Shown here in pieces: positions 35,198 through 44,317 of a stretch of 64,000 nucleotides of DNA. Location of the stretch: the NCBI RefSeq assembly GCF_001586215.1, contig NZ_CP014634.1, positions 1,240,001 through 1,304,000 on the forward strand, given 5' to 3'. Position 1 is the stretch's first letter. Each line of letters opens with the position of its first letter. The translations under genes and the position numbers were made by a program. Under the pieces are notes generated by a model. It searched no databases, was not told the DNA's origin, and saw only the letters and a list, made by a program, of their open reading frames with translations. The DNA comes from Corynebacterium simulans. Its GTDB lineage: Bacteria; Actinomycetota; Actinomycetes; Mycobacteriales; Mycobacteriaceae.

Positions 35198-36349
35198 ATG
35201 CGCAGTTACGAAGAACACCTAGCAGCTATCCGTGGGGCACTACCTGCGCCGACGGTGGTGACGCGCTCACTGCTGGAGGTCGATGGCTTGATCCTCGCGC
35301 GCACCATCGCCGCGGCTTATGACATGCCGCGCTTTAATAACTCGCAGATGGACGGCTACGCCATCACCACGACGGAAGGCGGCACCTTCACCGTCGGCCA
35401 GACGGTGGCTGCCGGTGCTGTGCCCAGCGCTGCACAGGATGGCATCGCGGCCCCAATCATGACCGGCGCCAAGGTGCCAGAGAACACCGTGACCATCGTC
35501 CCAGTGGAGCAATGCGAGCCACCGCAGTTCCCGCGCGAAGGGGAAAAAGTCACCATTCCGGCGGCTCCGGCGGGCCAGTTCATCCGCGAGGCCGGATCCG
35601 ACATCGCGGCTGGCAAGGTGCTGGTGGAGGAAGGCACGCGGCTGACCCCAGCCATCATCGGCACGCTGGCCTCCCAAGGCATCACTGAAGTCGAGGTCTA
35701 TGCCCCGGCACGCATCGTGGTCGCCACGGGTGGCGCAGAGATCGGCGGCCAAGGTGCGGCCAGCATCCCCGATGCGAATGCGCCGATGATTGCTGCTCTC
35801 TGCCGCGAGTACGGCATTGAGGTCGTTGCTTTCGTACGCACCAACGATGACCCAGGAATCCTGCGCTCCGATCTGGACGGCGTGGTCCGCGTTTACCAGC
35901 CCGACGCCATCGTCACCTCCGGCGGCGTATCCCACGGCAAGTTCGAGGTCGTGCGCCAGGTCTTCGAAGAAGACGGCTGGTTCGGCCACGTAGCACAGCA
36001 GCCCGGCGGCCCGCAGGGACTGTCCAAGCTGGGCAGCGTCCCGGTTATCTGCCTGCCCGGCAACCCCGTTTCAACGCTGGTCAGCTTCCGTATCTACGTA
36101 GGACCCGCGCTGGGTCGCGCCAAAACAGCCCACACCGCGCAGGTCACCGTTCCGGTCACCGGCTTGGAAAGTCGTGACCAGTTCCGTCGCGGCATCATCG
36201 ACTATGAAAACGGTATCGCCACGGCCGAGCTCTTTGCTGGCACTGGTTCGCACCTGATTTCGCAGGCCATGAGTGCCAACGCCCTCATCCGCATCCCGGC
36301 CGGCGCACAGCTGCAGCCGGGCGATGTCGTTGAGGTTATCCCGTTCTAA
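35198..36349 (+). CDS. moeA: Molybdopterin molybdotransferase
   Basis: 383 residues. The typical MoeA opening MPRFNNSQMDGYAI, the central MoCF domain with TSGGVSHGKFE, and LPGNPVSTLVSF are all present. MoeA inserts molybdate into adenylylated molybdopterin. The start at 35198 has GAGAGG 9 nt upstream. It overlaps mogA by one base (TAATG). Confidence 0.93.
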   Translation: MRSYEEHLAAIRGALPAPTVVTRSLLEVDGLILARTIAAAYDMPRFNNSQMDGYAITTTEGGTFTVGQTVAAGAVPSAAQDGIAAPIMTGAKVPENTVTIVPVEQCEPPQFPREGEKVTIPAAPAGQFIREAGSDIAAGKVLVEEGTRLTPAIIGTLASQGITEVEVYAPARIVVATGGAEIGGQGAASIPDANAPMIAALCREYGIEVVAFVRTNDDPGILRSDLDGVVRVYQPDAIVTSGGVSHGKFEVVRQVFEEDGWFGHVAQQPGGPQGLSKLGSVPVICLPGNPVSTLVSFRIYVGPALGRAKTAHTAQVTVPVTGLESRDQFRRGIIDYENGIATAELFAGTGSHLISQAMSANALIRIPAGAQLQPGDVVEVIPF

Positions 36350-36819
36350 TGGCGCGACGTGCAGTAGTAGTGGTTGCCTCCACCCGCGCGGCAGCGGGCA
36401 TCTACGAAGATCGTTCCGGGCCCATCGCGGTGGATTTTCTGCGGCGGATGGGCTTTGATACTCCGGATGCGCTCGTGGTACCCGATGCCGAAATCGCCGA
36501 GGCCCTCGATAAGGTCTTCGCCGCCCAGCCCAGCGTCATTTTAACTTCCGGAGGCACGGGCATTTCGCCTGACGACGCCACGGTGGAGGCCGTCTCCGCG
36601 CATCTGGCACGGGAGCTGCCGGGGATAGCGCATGCTTTTTACGCGGCGTCGGCAAGCGTGCCCACTGCCGCGCTCTCGCGTACCGTCGCCGGCGTCAACG
36701 CACACACCTTCGCCATGGCGCTGCCCGGTTCCACGGGCGGGGTGAAGGATGGTTGTAAGGTTTTGGAGCCTTTGCTACCGCACATCGTCGATCAATTGGA
36801 AGGAAGGCATGAGCACTGA
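36349..36819 (+). CDS. mogA: Molybdopterin adenylyltransferase (MogA/MoaB)
   Basis: 156 residues of the MoCF-binding fold, with LTSGGTGISPDDATVEAV and ALPGSTGGVKDGCKVL. It adenylylates molybdopterin before MoeA acts. It is coupled to moeA by a one-base overlap and overlaps moaE by 11 nt. Confidence 0.9.
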   Translation: MARRAVVVVASTRAAAGIYEDRSGPIAVDFLRRMGFDTPDALVVPDAEIAEALDKVFAAQPSVILTSGGTGISPDDATVEAVSAHLARELPGIAHAFYAASASVPTAALSRTVAGVNAHTFAMALPGSTGGVKDGCKVLEPLLPHIVDQLEGRHEH

Positions 36820-37255
36820 TCCCGCCTTTGTTAGCGCCGATACCGGAAAGGTAATCGGGGCGATGATGACGAGCTCGCCCATTGAAAAGCCTGATATTTC
36901 CACCCCGGCGATGGGTGCCGTGGTCACCTTCGACGGCATCGTGCGCAACCATGATGGCGGGCGCGGCGGCGTGGAGCTTTTGCGCTATACCGCGCACCCC
37001 ACTGCCGAATCCGAGATCTCCCGCGTGGCGCAAGAAGTCATCGCCGCGCATCCGAATACCCGCCTGTGGTGCGCACACCGCACCGGTGATCTGCGCGTGG
37101 GCGAGGCAGCATTCGTGGTGATCGCTGCCGCGGCCCACCGCGGGGATGCTTTCGCGGCTGCGGAAGAGTGCGCCGACCGCGTGAAGGCGGAGGTGCCGAT
37201 TTGGAAAGAGCAGCGTTACGCGGATGGTTTTAGCAACTGGGTGGGCTTGGAATGA
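36809..37255 (+). CDS. moaE: Molybdopterin synthase large subunit
   Basis: 148 residues with the MoaE motifs GAVVTFDGIVRNHDGG, LRYTAHPTAE, CAHRTGDLRVGEAAFVV and the active-site lysine region VPIWKEQRYADG. It uses MoaD thiocarboxylate to make molybdopterin. GGAAGG lies immediately upstream of the start. It overlaps both neighbours. Confidence 0.93.
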   Translation: MSTDPAFVSADTGKVIGAMMTSSPIEKPDISTPAMGAVVTFDGIVRNHDGGRGGVELLRYTAHPTAESEISRVAQEVIAAHPNTRLWCAHRTGDLRVGEAAFVVIAAAAHRGDAFAAAEECADRVKAEVPIWKEQRYADGFSNWVGLE

Positions 37256-38256
37256 GTAATCGCTACGCACGCCAGGAGGCCCTGTGGGGTACAGAGGGCC
37301 AGGCCAAGCTAACTAATGCAACGGTGGCGGTCATCGGTGCCGGCGGGCTTGGCTCGCCTGCCCTGCTTTACCTCGCGGGCGCAGGTGTGGGGCGCATCCT
37401 GCTTTTCGACGACGACGTGGTCTCCCTATCCAATCTGCAACGCCAAGTCATCCACGGCATGGACGATATTGGTGGGCCGAAGACTGCGTCGGCCGCGGAG
37501 ACGATCCATCAACTCAATCCGGAGGTACAGGTACTGCAGTACCCGCGCCTCAGCTCCGCCACGGCGCTTGCGCACTTGGCTGAAGCCGACGTCCTCTTAG
37601 ACGGCACCGATAATTTTGAAGCCCGCTACCTGTGCTCTTGGGCGTGCCACGAGCTGGGTATTCCGCACGTGTGGGCGTCGATTTTAGGATTCGATGCGCA
37701 GCTTTCCGTCTTCTGGTCTGGGCACGGTCCGGTCTACGAGGACGTCTTTCCCACGGCACCTGCCCCTGGCTCGGTGCCTTCGTGCTCCCAAGCCGGCGTG
37801 CTGGGCCCCGTGGTGGGCACGGTGGGCTCCGCCATGGCGTTGGAGGCCCTTAAGTACCTCACGGGTATGGGCACGCTGCTTACTGGGAAGATTGGTTACT
37901 TCGATGCGCTGACCTGCACCTGGGAGTACATTCCGGTGGTTGCCAGCGGCGCAACGCCCACGCAGCCTGCCGACGCCCCCGAAATACGCACCATCCCCTC
38001 CGGCTACCGCATCATCGATGTGCGCACCGAGGAAGAACGCGCGGAGCATTCCATCCCCGGCTCCGAGCACTTCCTCCTGGACCGCATCCTGGCGGGTGAG
38101 AATCCCCGGCTCGGCCACGACGAACCCGCCGTCATCCACTGCGCCGGCGGCATCCGCTCCGCCCAAGCCGTAGCCGCACTACGCGAGCGCGGCTACACGC
38201 AGGTCTACTCCCTGCGCGGCGGCATCAATGCCTGGCTGGAGCAGAATACCGCGTAG
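37252..38256 (+). CDS. moeB: MoeB/ThiF-type adenylyltransferase with rhodanese domain
   Basis: 334 residues. The E1-like domain (1-230) has GAGGLGSPALLYLAGAGVG and DGTDNFEARYL; a C-terminal rhodanese domain (about 245-334) has the active cysteine in IHCAGGIRSAQA. It adenylylates the MoaD C-terminus and can pass on sulfur. The zinc CxxC pairs of MoeB are not evident. ATGA overlap with moaE. Confidence 0.88.
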   Translation: MSNRYARQEALWGTEGQAKLTNATVAVIGAGGLGSPALLYLAGAGVGRILLFDDDVVSLSNLQRQVIHGMDDIGGPKTASAAETIHQLNPEVQVLQYPRLSSATALAHLAEADVLLDGTDNFEARYLCSWACHELGIPHVWASILGFDAQLSVFWSGHGPVYEDVFPTAPAPGSVPSCSQAGVLGPVVGTVGSAMALEALKYLTGMGTLLTGKIGYFDALTCTWEYIPVVASGATPTQPADAPEIRTIPSGYRIIDVRTEEERAEHSIPGSEHFLLDRILAGENPRLGHDEPAVIHCAGGIRSAQAVAALRERGYTQVYSLRGGINAWLEQNTA

Positions 38257-38290
38257 GCGCCCCATATTAAGGAAACTGAAAGCAGCCCAC

Positions 38291-38373
38291 GGTTCATGTA
38301 CCTCTGTGTGTATTTAGCGTGCCTGAATCACCAGGTTTCTGGCCGCTATTTACATATATCGGTACATGAAACC
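38291..38373. repeat. Inverted repeat GGTTCATGTACC
   Basis: GGTTCATGTACC (38291-38302) and GGTACATGAAACC (38361-38373) are near-perfect inverted copies about 58 nt apart, in the 200-nt gene-free gap after moeB. Confidence 0.65.
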
Positions 38374-38410
38374 ACGCATGGCGGTGCGAAGGGATCTTGA
38401 AGGAAACAAA

Positions 38411-38451
38411 AATCTCGAGACACCATCCAAAGGAACGATGTCTCGAGACTT
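38411..38451 (-). terminator. Terminator of tRNA-Ser(UGA)
   Basis: Arms TCTCGAGACA (38413-38422) and TGTCTCGAGACTT (38439-38451). On the minus strand ATTTTTG follows. It is nearly identical to the hairpin at 29641-29678. Confidence 0.85.
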
Positions 38452-38458
38452 CACACGG

Positions 38459-38543
38459 CGGAGACGGCGGGATTTGAACCCGCGGTGGTTTGACCCACGC
38501 TGGTTTTCAAGACCAGTGCATTCGGCCGCTCTGCCACGTCTCC
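38459..38543 (-). tRNA. tRNA-Ser (anticodon TGA)
   Basis: 85 nt with acceptor stem GGAGACG/CGTCTCC, anticodon stem CTGGT/ACCAG around CTTGAAA (TGA), a long variable arm and T-loop TTCAAAT. Confidence 0.97.
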
Positions 38544-38625
38544 TTGTCTTGCGACCCACTAAGCCTACTAAACCTAGCGATGCAGATCATATTCGGCCTC
38601 GGAGTTTTCGTTAAGCTGGGTGGGC

Positions 38626-39585
38626 ATGAAAGCTATCGTGCAGACCGACCCTAAAGATCCCGGCGCGCTGGAGCTAGGCGTCGTCGAAAAGCCGCTGCTC
38701 CACCCCGGAGAAGTTCTAGTAAAGGTCCATGCTGCGGGTGTGAACCGCGCTGACCTCTTGCAAGCGCGCGGACACTATCCGCCACCAGCAGGCGCTTCCG
38801 AGACCATCGGCCTGGAGGTGGCCGGTGAAATCGTGGATGCAAATGGCACCGAGTGGAAAGAAGGCACCCAGGTTGGCGCGCTGCTTGCCGGCGGTGGTTA
38901 CGCCGAATATGTCGCGGTACCAGCGGGCCAGCTGCTGTCCATTCCGAAGGGCTTTTCGCTTACCGATACCGCCTCAGTCATCGAGGTGGCCTGCACCGTA
39001 TGGTCCAACCTCGCCATGGAAGCGAACCTGCACGCTGGGCAAACCATTCTCATTCATGGTGGTGCGGGCGGCATCGGCTTGTTCGCCATCCAGGTGGCCA
39101 AGGCGCTGGGCGCTACTGTTGCGGTGACGGCCGGCTCCGCGGAGAAGCTGGAGACCTGCAAGCACTATGGCGCAGACATCCTTATTAATTACAAGGAACA
39201 AGACTTCGCAGAAGAGTTGAAGAACCAATGCGACGTCATCTTGGACATCATCGGCGCGAAGTACCTCAAACAGAACCTGAAGGCGCTGGCTACCGACGGC
39301 CACATGGTCACCATCGGCTTGCAAGGCGGCACGAAGGAAGAGCTCAACATGGGCATCGTCCTAGCAAAGCGCCTCACCTTGCAGGGCACGACGCTGCGCT
39401 CCCGCAGCATTGAGGACAAAGCCGCAATCGTGGCAGACACCGTCGCCAACGTGTGGCCATGGCTGGAAGATGGCACGGTAAAGCACCATCTCCACGGCAC
39501 TTACCCGCTGGCCGAGGCCGCCGCTGCGCACGAAGCACTAAACTCCGGCGCCGTCACCGGCAAGTTGGTGCTGACGGTGTCTTAA
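38626..39585 (+). CDS. NAD(P)H:quinone oxidoreductase (MDR superfamily)
   Basis: About 319 residues, zinc-free medium-chain dehydrogenase of the quinone-oxidoreductase type: AGVNRADLLQARGHYPPP, GLEVAGEI, cofactor loop IHGGAGGIGLFAIQVAKALGA. It probably reduces quinones or enones with NADPH. The start ATG 38626 has TAAGCT 8 nt upstream and no ribosome-binding site. A homologue occupies the same place beside the mycobacterial cell-wall cluster (Rv3777). Confidence 0.88.
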   Translation: MKAIVQTDPKDPGALELGVVEKPLLHPGEVLVKVHAAGVNRADLLQARGHYPPPAGASETIGLEVAGEIVDANGTEWKEGTQVGALLAGGGYAEYVAVPAGQLLSIPKGFSLTDTASVIEVACTVWSNLAMEANLHAGQTILIHGGAGGIGLFAIQVAKALGATVAVTAGSAEKLETCKHYGADILINYKEQDFAEELKNQCDVILDIIGAKYLKQNLKALATDGHMVTIGLQGGTKEELNMGIVLAKRLTLQGTTLRSRSIEDKAAIVADTVANVWPWLEDGTVKHHLHGTYPLAEAAAAHEALNSGAVTGKLVLTVS

Positions 39586-39609
39586 ACGTCTTGGGTCTAA
39601 GCTACTGGC

Positions 39610-40866
39610 TTAGGCCAAAGACGCCACCACGCGCGTGAGGTGTTCAATATCGTGGCGGGTGTTGAACGGGCCCAAGGCCACGGTAACGGCGCCGCCGATT
39701 TCGTCGGCGCCCATCTCCGTAAGAAGCGGAGTGCGCAGCGCCAACGTCGTGACCAGGCCGTTATCGATGAGGCGGCGGTGCACCGTCTCTGCCGGTACGT
39801 TCTGCACCGCGAAGGTAAGCCGCGGCAGGCGATCCTTTGAAGCGCCGGCGGCAGCCTCACCCGTCACGCCCAAGATGTGGACGGCCGGCAAGGTCTCCAA
39901 GTAGGCGTACATGTCATTGGTCAGATCGCCCAAGTACTCATTCAGCGCCTCCATCGACTTATGCACGCGCACGCGGCGCGAACCAGCCTCACCGCCAGCC
40001 AACGCTGCTAAGTGATCAACTAGAGGGCCAACGCCACCGGCCAGGCCGGTAGATACTGGGGTCTCTAGTTTTTCCGCAGAATTAGAAGCCTTCACCGGGC
40101 TATGCGCATCGACGCGGCGGAACATCGCTTCATCACGGAATACCAGGGCCGCTAACTGCGGGCCGCCGAGCATTCCGATATCAATGCCGATGATGTCCGC
40201 GCCGAGTTCATCAAAGTCCAGGGGGCGATAAGGCGCGAGCGCGGAGACGTCGACAAGCGTCCACGCGCGCGAGCGCGAACGAATTTTCTCAATGATCTCA
40301 GCCGTGGGTGTTACTGTGCCCAAAAGCTCATGCGCTGCGGAGAAGGAGACCAGGCGCGTCGAGCCGTCGACAAGCTCAGCGTACTGGAAAGCCGGCAGCT
40401 CACCCGTGCCCAGATCCGGCTGTGCCCAACGCACTTCCGCATCAAGCTCCGACAACGCGGAGTACAGCGCCGGCGGATCCAACTTGGACAGAACCACCGA
40501 AGAATTATGACGCAACATCGGGCGCAGGCTGCGCGCCAAGGTCTGGTACAAAGCTGGCAGCGAAGGGCCTAAGACCACGCGGCTGGCCTTCGAGCCCACG
40601 AGATCCGCAATCGCCATGCGCGCGGCGTCGTAATGCGCAGAGCCCTCCAACCGGCCCGGCGCGCTATTCGCGGAATGCGCTCCCGTGGCATCTTCCTGCG
40701 GGGCTACTGCTGGGGACATACGGAACGAGCGAGCTACGCCGGCCGCTACTCGTTCAGAGATCTGCGGCGCAGCATTCGCGTTGAGGTAGGTCCACCCGTC
40801 CGATAGGCCAGTGTAAAGACCTCGCACACTGGCGACGTCATACCGTGCTGGCAAGCCTAATGGCAT
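39610..40866 (-). CDS. Cysteine-desulfurase-like protein lacking the PLP lysine
   Basis: 418 residues of the class V aminotransferase fold. The cofactor Asp region is recognisable (LVDVSALAPY). Where active relatives have SxxKxxGPxxG the sequence is DIGMLGGPQLAAL, so Met replaces the PLP-binding lysine. It is unlikely to be a classical cysteine desulfurase or aminotransferase. A class V aminotransferase-like gene stands in the same place beside the mycobacterial cluster (Rv3778c). It is divergent from wzm. Confidence 0.8.
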   Translation of the reverse strand: MPLGLPARYDVASVRGLYTGLSDGWTYLNANAAPQISERVAAGVARSFRMSPAVAPQEDATGAHSANSAPGRLEGSAHYDAARMAIADLVGSKASRVVLGPSLPALYQTLARSLRPMLRHNSSVVLSKLDPPALYSALSELDAEVRWAQPDLGTGELPAFQYAELVDGSTRLVSFSAAHELLGTVTPTAEIIEKIRSRSRAWTLVDVSALAPYRPLDFDELGADIIGIDIGMLGGPQLAALVFRDEAMFRRVDAHSPVKASNSAEKLETPVSTGLAGGVGPLVDHLAALAGGEAGSRRVRVHKSMEALNEYLGDLTNDMYAYLETLPAVHILGVTGEAAAGASKDRLPRLTFAVQNVPAETVHRRLIDNGLVTTLALRTPLLTEMGADEIGGAVTVALGPFNTRHDIEHLTRVVASLA

Positions 40867-41067
40867 GTATAAAACCTTCCTCTACGCCTTTCATTGGTAC
40901 CCAAACGCAACGTTTGTAGGGGCCGCTGTGGGGCAGTCGACTCCCTACTCTATACGGCTTTGGGTTTGGTTTCCTAAAAAGGAATTTTTGCAGGTTACAG
41001 CCATTCCCCCAGTACAGACGGCGTGTAGATACCCGTTTGTCCAGCACGCGCGCTAGGGTGTTTTGAC

Positions 41068-41958
41068 GTGCAAGATAACAACCAACTGCGCGCCGACATC
41101 GCCCGCATGACCTCCACCCCGGAGGAAAGCGCGGTACCGGCCTCCCAGTCCATGACCATGAAGTCGGCTTTTGCCGATCTTATCCAAGGCGCCAAACAGC
41201 GCGAATTGTGGTTCATGCTGGGCATTCAGGACATCAAGCAACGCTACCGCCGCTCGGTTCTAGGACCTTTCTGGATCACCATCGCCACCGGTGTGATGGC
41301 AGCAGCACTGGGCCTTTTGTACTCCATGCTCTTCCAGATCCCAGTCGCGGAGTTCCTGCCTCACGTCACCGTGGGCCTTATCATGTGGAACTTCATCTCG
41401 GGCGCAATCAAGGAAGGCTCCACCGTCTTCATTGACAACGAGGGCCTCATCAAACAGCTCCCGGCTCCCCTATCGGTGCACGTCTACCGCCTGGTGTGGC
41501 GCCAAACGCTATTCTTGGGCCACAACCTCATCATCTGGCTGCTGCTCATCCTTATCTTCCCGCGTCACCTGGGTTGGGAGTTCTTCCTCTTCATCCCGGC
41601 ACTTGGCCTCCTACTGGTCAACGGCGTGTGGGTAGCAATGTTCTTCGGCATCGTGGCAACCCGCTATCGCGACATTGCGCCACTGCTCGAGGCACTCACG
41701 CAGCTGCTGTTCTACGTCACGCCGATTGTCTGGATGACCAACACTTTGAAGGAGCAAGGCGGTGCCGTGGGCAACCGCGCTCGCATCGCAGAGATCAACC
41801 CGCTGTATCACTACATGGAGATCGTGCGTGCCCCCATGATCGGTGAGCCCGTCGCGGGCTACCACTGGCTTATCGTCATCGCGTGTACCGTCGTGGGCCT
41901 CCTCGTCGCCGGCCTAGCCATGCGCCAATGGCGTTTCCGCGTGAGCTACTGGGTATAG
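41068..41958 (+). CDS. wzm: Galactan ABC exporter permease
   Basis: 296 residues with six membrane helices of the ABC-2/Wzm type (QRYRRSVLGPFWITIATGVMAAALG; ATRYRDIAPLLEALTQLLFYVTPIVW). With Wzt it exports the lipid-linked galactan used for arabinogalactan. GTG start; TAGGGT at 41054-41059, 8 nt upstream, indicates a leaderless transcript. Confidence 0.92.
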   Translation: MQDNNQLRADIARMTSTPEESAVPASQSMTMKSAFADLIQGAKQRELWFMLGIQDIKQRYRRSVLGPFWITIATGVMAAALGLLYSMLFQIPVAEFLPHVTVGLIMWNFISGAIKEGSTVFIDNEGLIKQLPAPLSVHVYRLVWRQTLFLGHNLIIWLLLILIFPRHLGWEFFLFIPALGLLLVNGVWVAMFFGIVATRYRDIAPLLEALTQLLFYVTPIVWMTNTLKEQGGAVGNRARIAEINPLYHYMEIVRAPMIGEPVAGYHWLIVIACTVVGLLVAGLAMRQWRFRVSYWV

Positions 41959-41986
41959 CGCAAGCTGCACGAAAGGATCTTCAACA

Positions 41987-42781
41987 ATGGTTTCTATCGA
42001 TACTTATAACGCTTGCGTGGACTTTCCCATCTTTGATGCCAAGTCCCGCTCCTTAAAGAAGGCCGTACTTTCCTCAGCCGGCGGTGCGATTGGCCAAAAC
42101 TCCGACAAAACCGTCGTGGTTGAGGCCCTCAAAGACATCAACCTTCACCTCCGTGAAGGTGACCGCGTAGGTCTCGTGGGCCACAACGGCGCCGGCAAGT
42201 CCACGCTGCTGCGTCTGCTTTCTGGCATCTACGAGCCCACGCGCGGCACTGCCGACGTTCGCGGCCGCGTCGCCCCCGTCTTCGACTTGGGCGTGGGCAT
42301 GGACCCAGAGGTCTCCGGCTACGACAACATCATCATCCGCGGCCTATTCTTGGGCCAGACCATCAAGCAGATGAAAAACAAAATGGATGAGATCGCCGAG
42401 TTCTCTGAACTGGGTGACTACCTCGCCATGCCGCTGCGCACCTACTCCACCGGTATGCGCGTACGCTTGGCGCTCGGCGTGGTTACCTCCATCGAACCGG
42501 AAATCCTGCTGCTCGATGAGGGCATCGGCGCAGTCGACGCCGCCTTCATGGCCAAGGCCCGCGTGCGCCTGCAGGAGCTGGTTAAGCGCTCCGGCATCCT
42601 CGTTTTTGCTTCCCACTCCAATGACTTCCTGGCCCAGCTGTGCAACACCGCGCTGTGGATTGACCACGGCACCGTCCGCTCTGCCGGCGAGGTCTCTGAG
42701 GTCGTGGGTCAATACGAAGGCCCCGAGGTAGGCGAATACGTCAAGGACTTGCGCCGCCGCTTCGACAACGAAGACGACTAA
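41987..42781 (+). CDS. wzt: Galactan ABC exporter ATPase
   Basis: 264 residues: Walker A GHNGAGKST, signature YSTGMRVRL, Walker B ILLLDEG and H-loop ASHS. It powers Wzm. There is no C-terminal carbohydrate-binding extension. AAAGGA precedes the ATG, 28 nt after wzm. Confidence 0.93.
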   Translation: MVSIDTYNACVDFPIFDAKSRSLKKAVLSSAGGAIGQNSDKTVVVEALKDINLHLREGDRVGLVGHNGAGKSTLLRLLSGIYEPTRGTADVRGRVAPVFDLGVGMDPEVSGYDNIIIRGLFLGQTIKQMKNKMDEIAEFSELGDYLAMPLRTYSTGMRVRLALGVVTSIEPEILLLDEGIGAVDAAFMAKARVRLQELVKRSGILVFASHSNDFLAQLCNTALWIDHGTVRSAGEVSEVVGQYEGPEVGEYVKDLRRRFDNEDD

Positions 42782-42905
42782 GCCCCAAGCATCTTCTTTA
42801 ACTCACCGGTTACGCCTTCTACTTCGATGGTGTAGCCGGTGTCGTCGTATAGCCACTGGCATCAATCCGCACAGCAAACGGCGGCCACATCTGTTCTAAC
42901 TCCAT
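42778..42905 (-). pseudogene. Possible remnant of a small gene between wzt and glfT1
   Basis: On the minus strand, ATG 42905 opens MELEQMWPPFAVRIDASG. After a frameshift the other frame continues WLYDDTGYTIEVEGVTGELKKMLGA and stops at TAG 42778. The two pieces together read like one small protein of about 43 residues, broken by a shift. No family is known and coding is not certain. Confidence 0.35.
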
Positions 42906-42949
42906 GTCCAAAGCCTATACGCGGCGCCACGGGTGGCAGAATAGAGCCC

Positions 42950-43855
42950 ATGACTGCCACCTTGAACGCCGCCGGTTCGACGGCCGCCGTAATCGTCACC
43001 CACCAGCGCGTGGAACTGCTTCGCGCCTCATTGGAGCAGGTAGCGCACCAGACCCACCCTGTGCAGTGGATCATCGTGGTGGACAATGGGGCCGAGACCG
43101 CAGTCGAGGAATTGGTCAATGAGATTGCCGGCGACCGCGCCGTCTACGTTCCTTCCCAGACAAACCTGGGCGGCGCGGGTGGCTTCGCCCTTGGCTTCCT
43201 CACGGCTCTTTCGTTGGGCGCCGACGCCGTGTGGTGCGCCGATGACGATGGCCGCCCCGCCGATAAAAACGTGCTCGCAGAGCTCTACCGCGTGGCAGAA
43301 GCCAACGGCTTGCACGAGGTCTCCCCTGCCGTGTGCAACATCAACGAGCCAGCCCGCCTGGCCTTCCCGCTGCGCCAGGGCCTCGTGTGGCGCCGCTACA
43401 TGAGCGAGCTCGAGGGAGACTTCCTGCCAGGTATTGCGTCGCTTTTCAACGGCGCACTGATTTCGGCGGAAGCCATGCAGATAATCGGTGTACCGGATTA
43501 TCGCCTCTTTATCCGTGGCGACGAGGTGGAATACCACCGCCGCCTAGCAGGCTCGGGCCTCAAGTTCGGCACCGCGCTGACCACCAGCTACCTACACCCG
43601 GATGGTTCCGACGAGTTCAAGCCGATTCTTGGCGGCAAGATGCACACCCAGTACCCAGACGGCGAGTTCAAGAGGTTCTTTACTTACCGCAACCGCGGCT
43701 ATCTACTCTGGCAGCGCGGCATGCGCAAGCTCCTGCCCCAAGAATTCGCGCGCTTTGGCTGGTTCTTCCTCGTCCAAAAACGCGATCCACAAGGCTTTGT
43801 AGAGTGGCTTCGCCTGCATAACCAGGGCCGCAAGGAAGACTTCCGCCGGCCCTAA
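42950..43855 (+). CDS. glfT1: Galactofuranosyltransferase GlfT1
   Basis: 301 residues, GT-A glycosyltransferase of family GT2: AVIVTHQRVELLRASLEQV, QTNLGGAGGFALG and the metal-binding DDDGRP near 98-103. It adds the first galactofuranoses to the decaprenyl-linked rhamnosyl-GlcNAc primer. I start at ATG 42950; CAGAAT lies 7 nt upstream and no ribosome-binding site is seen. Confidence 0.93.
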   Translation: MTATLNAAGSTAAVIVTHQRVELLRASLEQVAHQTHPVQWIIVVDNGAETAVEELVNEIAGDRAVYVPSQTNLGGAGGFALGFLTALSLGADAVWCADDDGRPADKNVLAELYRVAEANGLHEVSPAVCNINEPARLAFPLRQGLVWRRYMSELEGDFLPGIASLFNGALISAEAMQIIGVPDYRLFIRGDEVEYHRRLAGSGLKFGTALTTSYLHPDGSDEFKPILGGKMHTQYPDGEFKRFFTYRNRGYLLWQRGMRKLLPQEFARFGWFFLVQKRDPQGFVEWLRLHNQGRKEDFRRP

Positions 43856-44317
43856 CTAATCCTCCACCACGAAGGATTTCCGGGTGCGGCGGAAGATTAC
43901 CCAGCGCTGCACGAAGAAGTTGATGGTGGTGGCCGTGCCCTGCGCAAGAACATACGCCGCGACCAGCGCCAACGTGGATGACCAAGCCAGGTCCTCGTCA
44001 AAGAAGTTAAAAGCCCGGCGGTAGATCACCATGTTGACCAAATAAGTCAGGGCGTACGTCGCCGCCACTGCCACAAGGCGGCGTTTGGAGGCTTTGGCGT
44101 TGAACGTCCAACGGCGATTGAGCAAGTACGCCACGAGCGTGCCAAAGATAAAGCCAACGGTGCGGGCGCCATCTTTATCAAGCAGCCCCAAGCCCAGCTG
44201 CAGAAGCCACGTTAGGCCAGCATCAACGATCGCAGAGATTACGCCCGTAACAACAAACTTGGTTCCCTGCGCCTGCAGGGAATTCGAGCGTGAGAGTTTC
44301 TCTGCGCTAGTCACCAT
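43856..44317 (-). CDS. GtrA-family membrane protein (second copy)
   Basis: 153 residues with four membrane helices and the GtrA pattern FVVTGVISAIVDAGLTWLL, NRRWTFNA, FFVQRWVIF. GtrA proteins help move polyprenyl-linked sugars; the mycobacterial relative Rv3789 stands next to dprE1. Its start overlaps the stop of the other GtrA gene by one base. Confidence 0.88.
   Translation of the reverse strand: MVTSAEKLSRSNSLQAQGTKFVVTGVISAIVDAGLTWLLQLGLGLLDKDGARTVGFIFGTLVAYLLNRRWTFNAKASKRRLVAVAATYALTYLVNMVIYRRAFNFFDEDLAWSSTLALVAAYVLAQGTATTINFFVQRWVIFRRTRKSFVVED

Noticed and set aside
40838..41047. A short frame between the desulfurase-like gene and wzm
   Set aside because: It overlaps the divergent promoter region, and its protein looks random (no helix, motif or RBS).
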